DNA from: CAZCGA01 sp964498075
Lineage (GTDB): Bacteria > Desulfobacterota > Binatia > HRBIN30
Length of the DNA stretch: 7,749 nucleotides
Reading direction: 5' to 3'
Assembly (NCBI GenBank): GCA_964498075.1
Contig: CAZCGA010000225.1
Location: 1-7,749, forward strand
Positions 6,373-7,749 of the stretch are shown in pieces (within the stretch, counting starts at the first letter, position 1; every line of letters starts with the position of its first letter). The notes under the pieces were generated by a model that saw only the letters and a program-made list of their open reading frames with translations, made no database searches and was not told where the DNA came from. The position numbers and the translations under genes are program-made.

Positions 6373-6478
6373 CAGCCGCACGAAGGTCACGAGCGCGACG
6401 GGTGGCCCGACGCTACCGGACGACGTGGCCGGCGTGCCCATCGTCATCACCGATTCGCTGAGCAACGCGGAGGCGTAA
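6373..6478 (+). repeat. Direct repeat copy 1: 3' end of an unknown gene, ending in TAA
   Basis: This 106-base stretch matches 7518-7623 without gaps at 94 of 106 positions by my count (~89%), including identical runs of 30 and 38 bases. It reads as a protein C-terminus (SRTKVTSATGGPTLPDDVAG, then VPIVITDSLSNAEA) and stops at TAA 6476-6478. Nearly all third positions are G or C, which supports this strand and frame as genuine former or present coding sequence. Upstream, the frame is open only back to TGA 6353-6355 (a GTG at 6368 could start a 36-residue peptide), so the rest of the gene is missing. I do not recognise the family. Confidence 0.85.
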
Positions 6479-6868
6479 TCACACCAGCCCGGCAGCGACC
6501 GCCGCCGAGTAGGCGTCCTTGATCTTCTTCGGCGTGAGTGCCGACTTGAGAAGTCCGTCCTGGATGCGTTTTAAGACTGCGTCTTGAAATGCCGCATGAG
6601 CGCGAAAGGAGCCGCTACCCACCGCATCGTCCAGCAATCGCACATCGACCTTGCGCGCGTCGGCGTAGAAAATCACCGATGGCTTCTGCACGAAAGGGTG
6701 ATCGCCTGGATTGAGGATCGTGGTGGTTTCCGAGTGCGGACGTAGCGTCGTCACGTTCACCATGATCGCCTCGTTGGTGTGCGGGTCGGGCCTGGTAATC
6801 AGCACCCACAGATGTTCCGTCTCCCGCCCCGGCCTTGGAAGCATGAAGCTATCGCCCAACCCCGCCAT
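6479..6868 (-). CDS. 129-residue protein paired with a Panacea-domain gene; candidate toxin
   Basis: This is the second gene of a leftward pair. Its ATG (6868-6866) follows the Panacea stop after one base (TGA-G-ATG), so the two are translationally coupled. I do not recognise a named family. Residues ~4-72 look all-beta: GDSFMLP (5-11), HLWVLIT (19-25), IMVNVTT (35-41), GDHPFV (55-60) and SVIFYADAR (64-72). Residues ~90-127 look helical and basic (VLKRIQDGLLKSALTPKKIK). An N-terminal 'GD.F' strand followed by a 'WVLIT' strand suggests an SH3-like barrel as in MazF/PemK toxins, but I see no diagnostic catalytic residue, so this is structural guesswork. There is no signal peptide or membrane segment. 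Panacea proteins are known antitoxins for diverse neighbouring toxins, so this is the natural toxin candidate. Its stop codon directly abuts the TAA of direct repeat copy 1. Confidence 0.8.
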   Translation of the reverse strand: MAGLGDSFMLPRPGRETEHLWVLITRPDPHTNEAIMVNVTTLRPHSETTTILNPGDHPFVQKPSVIFYADARKVDVRLLDDAVGSGSFRAHAAFQDAVLKRIQDGLLKSALTPKKIKDAYSAAVAAGLV

Positions 6869-6869
6869 C

Positions 6870-7433
6870 TCATCGGTGACCCGCGAGCAGGAGATCGGTC
6901 TCCGCCAGTTCCGCCAGCTCGTCCTCGACTGCCGCGATCTCCAGCTCCGTCTTGCCGCCCGCTCTCAGGATGTCCCGATACGCGATCGGGATGGCGCTGC
7001 CGTGCGGATCAATCCACTCCGGCAACAGGTGTGTGAGCTTCACCAAATCCCATCGGCTCTTGCGTCCGTGCTCTGCGAAAACTTTTTCGAGAAGTTGCAC
7101 CTCGGCTTCCGAGAGTTCGTCGCATCCGGCCTCGCCCCTGAGCTCCACCTCGTAGTTGCTCGGCTCCGTGATGCTCGATGCCCAGATGGACGGCGTGCCA
7201 GGGTCTTCGCCATCCGTGGCGAGATCGAGCACGCGGCTCAAGACCGGCCCGCGATCCAACGACACGTAGCAGTCGGTGCTGATGGGGCGTCCCCAACGCA
7301 GGAGCGCCTCCCGGTCGGCGAGGTAGAGGAGCTTCACGAGCTTCATGTAGCTCATGCGCCCACCGCGCAGGCGCAGCAGATGAGCCGCGGCCTGCGTGGC
7401 TTTTCGTTCGTTGAAGCAGACGCGCACACCCAT
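6870..7433 (-). CDS. Panacea-domain (DUF4065/SocA-like) protein, candidate antitoxin
   Basis: This encodes a 187-residue protein dominated by a Panacea domain (DUF4065). The family hallmarks are AAAHLLRLRGGRMSYMKLVK (15-34) leading into LLYLADREAL, then CYVSLDRGPVLSRVLDL (55-71), and a C-terminal LEKVFAEHGRKSRWDLVKLT (115-134) followed by HLLPEW. Panacea domains were shown (PanAT systems, Kurata and colleagues) to neutralise many unrelated toxins encoded next door; the Caulobacter SocA proteolysis adaptor also belongs here. I chose ATG 7433-7431 because similarity starts just after it; the frame is open to 7595, but that part is antisense to direct repeat copy 2 and lacks similarity. The ribosome binding site is weak (GGTGTGAG), and GTG starts at 7439 or 7427 are possible. 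It is followed after one base by the 129-residue gene, so the antitoxin-like gene comes first, as in many toxin-antitoxin operons. Confidence 0.87.
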   Translation of the reverse strand: MGVRVCFNERKATQAAAHLLRLRGGRMSYMKLVKLLYLADREALLRWGRPISTDCYVSLDRGPVLSRVLDLATDGEDPGTPSIWASSITEPSNYEVELRGEAGCDELSEAEVQLLEKVFAEHGRKSRWDLVKLTHLLPEWIDPHGSAIPIAYRDILRAGGKTELEIAAVEDELAELAETDLLLAGHR

Positions 7434-7464
7434 ACTCACACCAATGTCAGGAACCGTGGGTGTG
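7425..7464 (-). promoter_or_regulatory. Inverted repeat overlapping the Panacea gene start codon
   Basis: CACACCCA (7425-7432) and TGGGTGTG (7457-7464) are perfect 8-base complements 24 bases apart. One arm covers two bases of the ATG at 7433-7431. In the mRNA this could form a hairpin limiting ribosome access, or in DNA be a protein-binding site. A second, tighter palindrome, TGGAGC-A-GCTCCA, lies upstream at 7502-7514. Any regulatory role is inferred only from position. Confidence 0.3.
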
Positions 7465-7517
7465 GGCAAGGGCCATGCCTGCTCGGCACGTTGCCGCACG
7501 CTGGAGCAGCTCCACCG

Positions 7518-7623
7518 CAGCCGCACGAAGGTCACGAGCGCGACGGGCGTCCCGACACCGCCGGACAACGTGGCCGGCGTGCCCATCGTCATCACCGATT
7601 CGCTGCGGAACGACGAGGCTTAG
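7518..7623 (+). repeat. Direct repeat copy 2: 3' end of the same unknown gene, ending in TAG
   Basis: This is the partner of 6373-6478, starting 1145 bases downstream of it. It encodes SRTKVTSATGVPTPPDNVAG followed by VPIVITDSLRNDEA and stops at TAG 7621-7623. The 12 differences from copy 1 are single-base changes without indels, giving five amino-acid changes, three synonymous codons and a different stop codon, so the copies are old or came from related but distinct genes. The same frame stays open upstream through the Panacea promoter region (an ATG lies at 7444), but that part has no match in copy 1 and no recognisable family. Confidence 0.85.
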
Positions 7624-7749
7624 AGGGCCGCCTGAACGACGGCGATTTCATCAGTGGTAAGTCCGAACGCTTCGTAAATTAGGGCGTCAATTTTCTGCCT
7701 CTTCTCCAAAGCGTGTGGGTAGATTTTCACCATGATGCATCGGTTGATC
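7620..7749 (-). CDS. 3' end of a restriction-methylase-like gene, cut by the window edge
   Basis: The last 42 codons of a leftward gene enter from the right edge and end at TAA 7622-7620. They finish with RQKIDALIYEAFGLTTDEIA and then VVQAAL. A closing 'ID..+Y..+GLT.+EIA+V' block is typical of the C-terminus of Eco57I-type (fused methylase/endonuclease) and related N6-adenine DNA methylases, where it closes the target-recognition part. The segment is only ~50% GC (64 of 129 bases in 7621-7749), well below the left-hand genes, which suggests recent transfer. Its stop codon overlaps the stop of direct repeat copy 2. The evidence is one short C-terminal motif, so the enzyme class is probable but unproven. 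Confidence 0.6.
   Translation of the reverse strand, partial: INRCIMVKIYPHALEKRQKIDALIYEAFGLTTDEIAVVQAAL

Noticed and set aside
6479..7517. The repeat-bracketed segment as an ordinary insertion sequence or transposon
   Set aside because: No transposase, integrase or terminal inverted repeats are present, and the flanking repeats are far too long and diverged to be target-site duplications.
6711..7682. A 323-codon plus-strand open frame across the Panacea cassette
   Set aside because: It is antisense to two genes with recognisable or coherent protein sequence, and its translation is a His/Arg-rich shadow.

Overview
The window is GC-rich (about 65-70% in most genes) with near-total G/C at third codon positions and AGGAG-type ribosome binding sites. 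This suggests a free-living, high-GC Gram-negative or related soil/sediment bacterium. I cannot name a phylum with confidence. No rRNA, tRNA, CRISPR array or transposase gene is visible.

Layout, left half. The first 79 bases hold the start of a leftward gene that runs off the edge. It is followed by a rightward Phd/YefM-VapC (PIN domain) toxin-antitoxin pair (259-935), then a crotonase-fold enoyl-CoA hydratase-like gene (1134-1907). Convergent to that is a YcaQ/AlkX-type winged-helix DNA glycosylase on the minus strand (1949-3253). A 608-base gap (3254-3861) holds a tiny ORF with a very good ribosome binding site (3533-3610) and a nested inverted-repeat element (3641-3826) just upstream of the next gene.

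Layout, middle. A two-gene operon with an 8-base overlap follows. The first gene encodes a three-part fusion (cyclic-nucleotide-binding-like domain, glutaredoxin-like domain, thioredoxin-reductase-like FAD/NAD(P)H domain) that lacks the reductase CxxC. The second encodes a small UBP-type zinc-finger protein.

Layout, right end (5873-7749). This looks like a decayed or rearranged defence region. It contains a 5'-truncated, multiply frameshifted HNH endonuclease relic and a leftward two-gene cassette made of a Panacea-domain (DUF4065) protein and an unassigned 129-residue protein, with the layout of a PanAT-type toxin-antitoxin pair. It also contains the last 42 codons of a leftward gene resembling the C-terminus of Eco57I-type restriction-methylases. 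The Panacea cassette is bracketed by two ~89% identical 106-base direct repeats, each encoding the same protein C-terminus and ending in a stop codon flush with the stop of a convergent gene. The cassette region and especially the methylase end have lower GC (about 57% and 50% in the stretches I counted) than the rest. This points to horizontal acquisition at the 3' end of a gene. This right-hand region is the most interesting part of the window.
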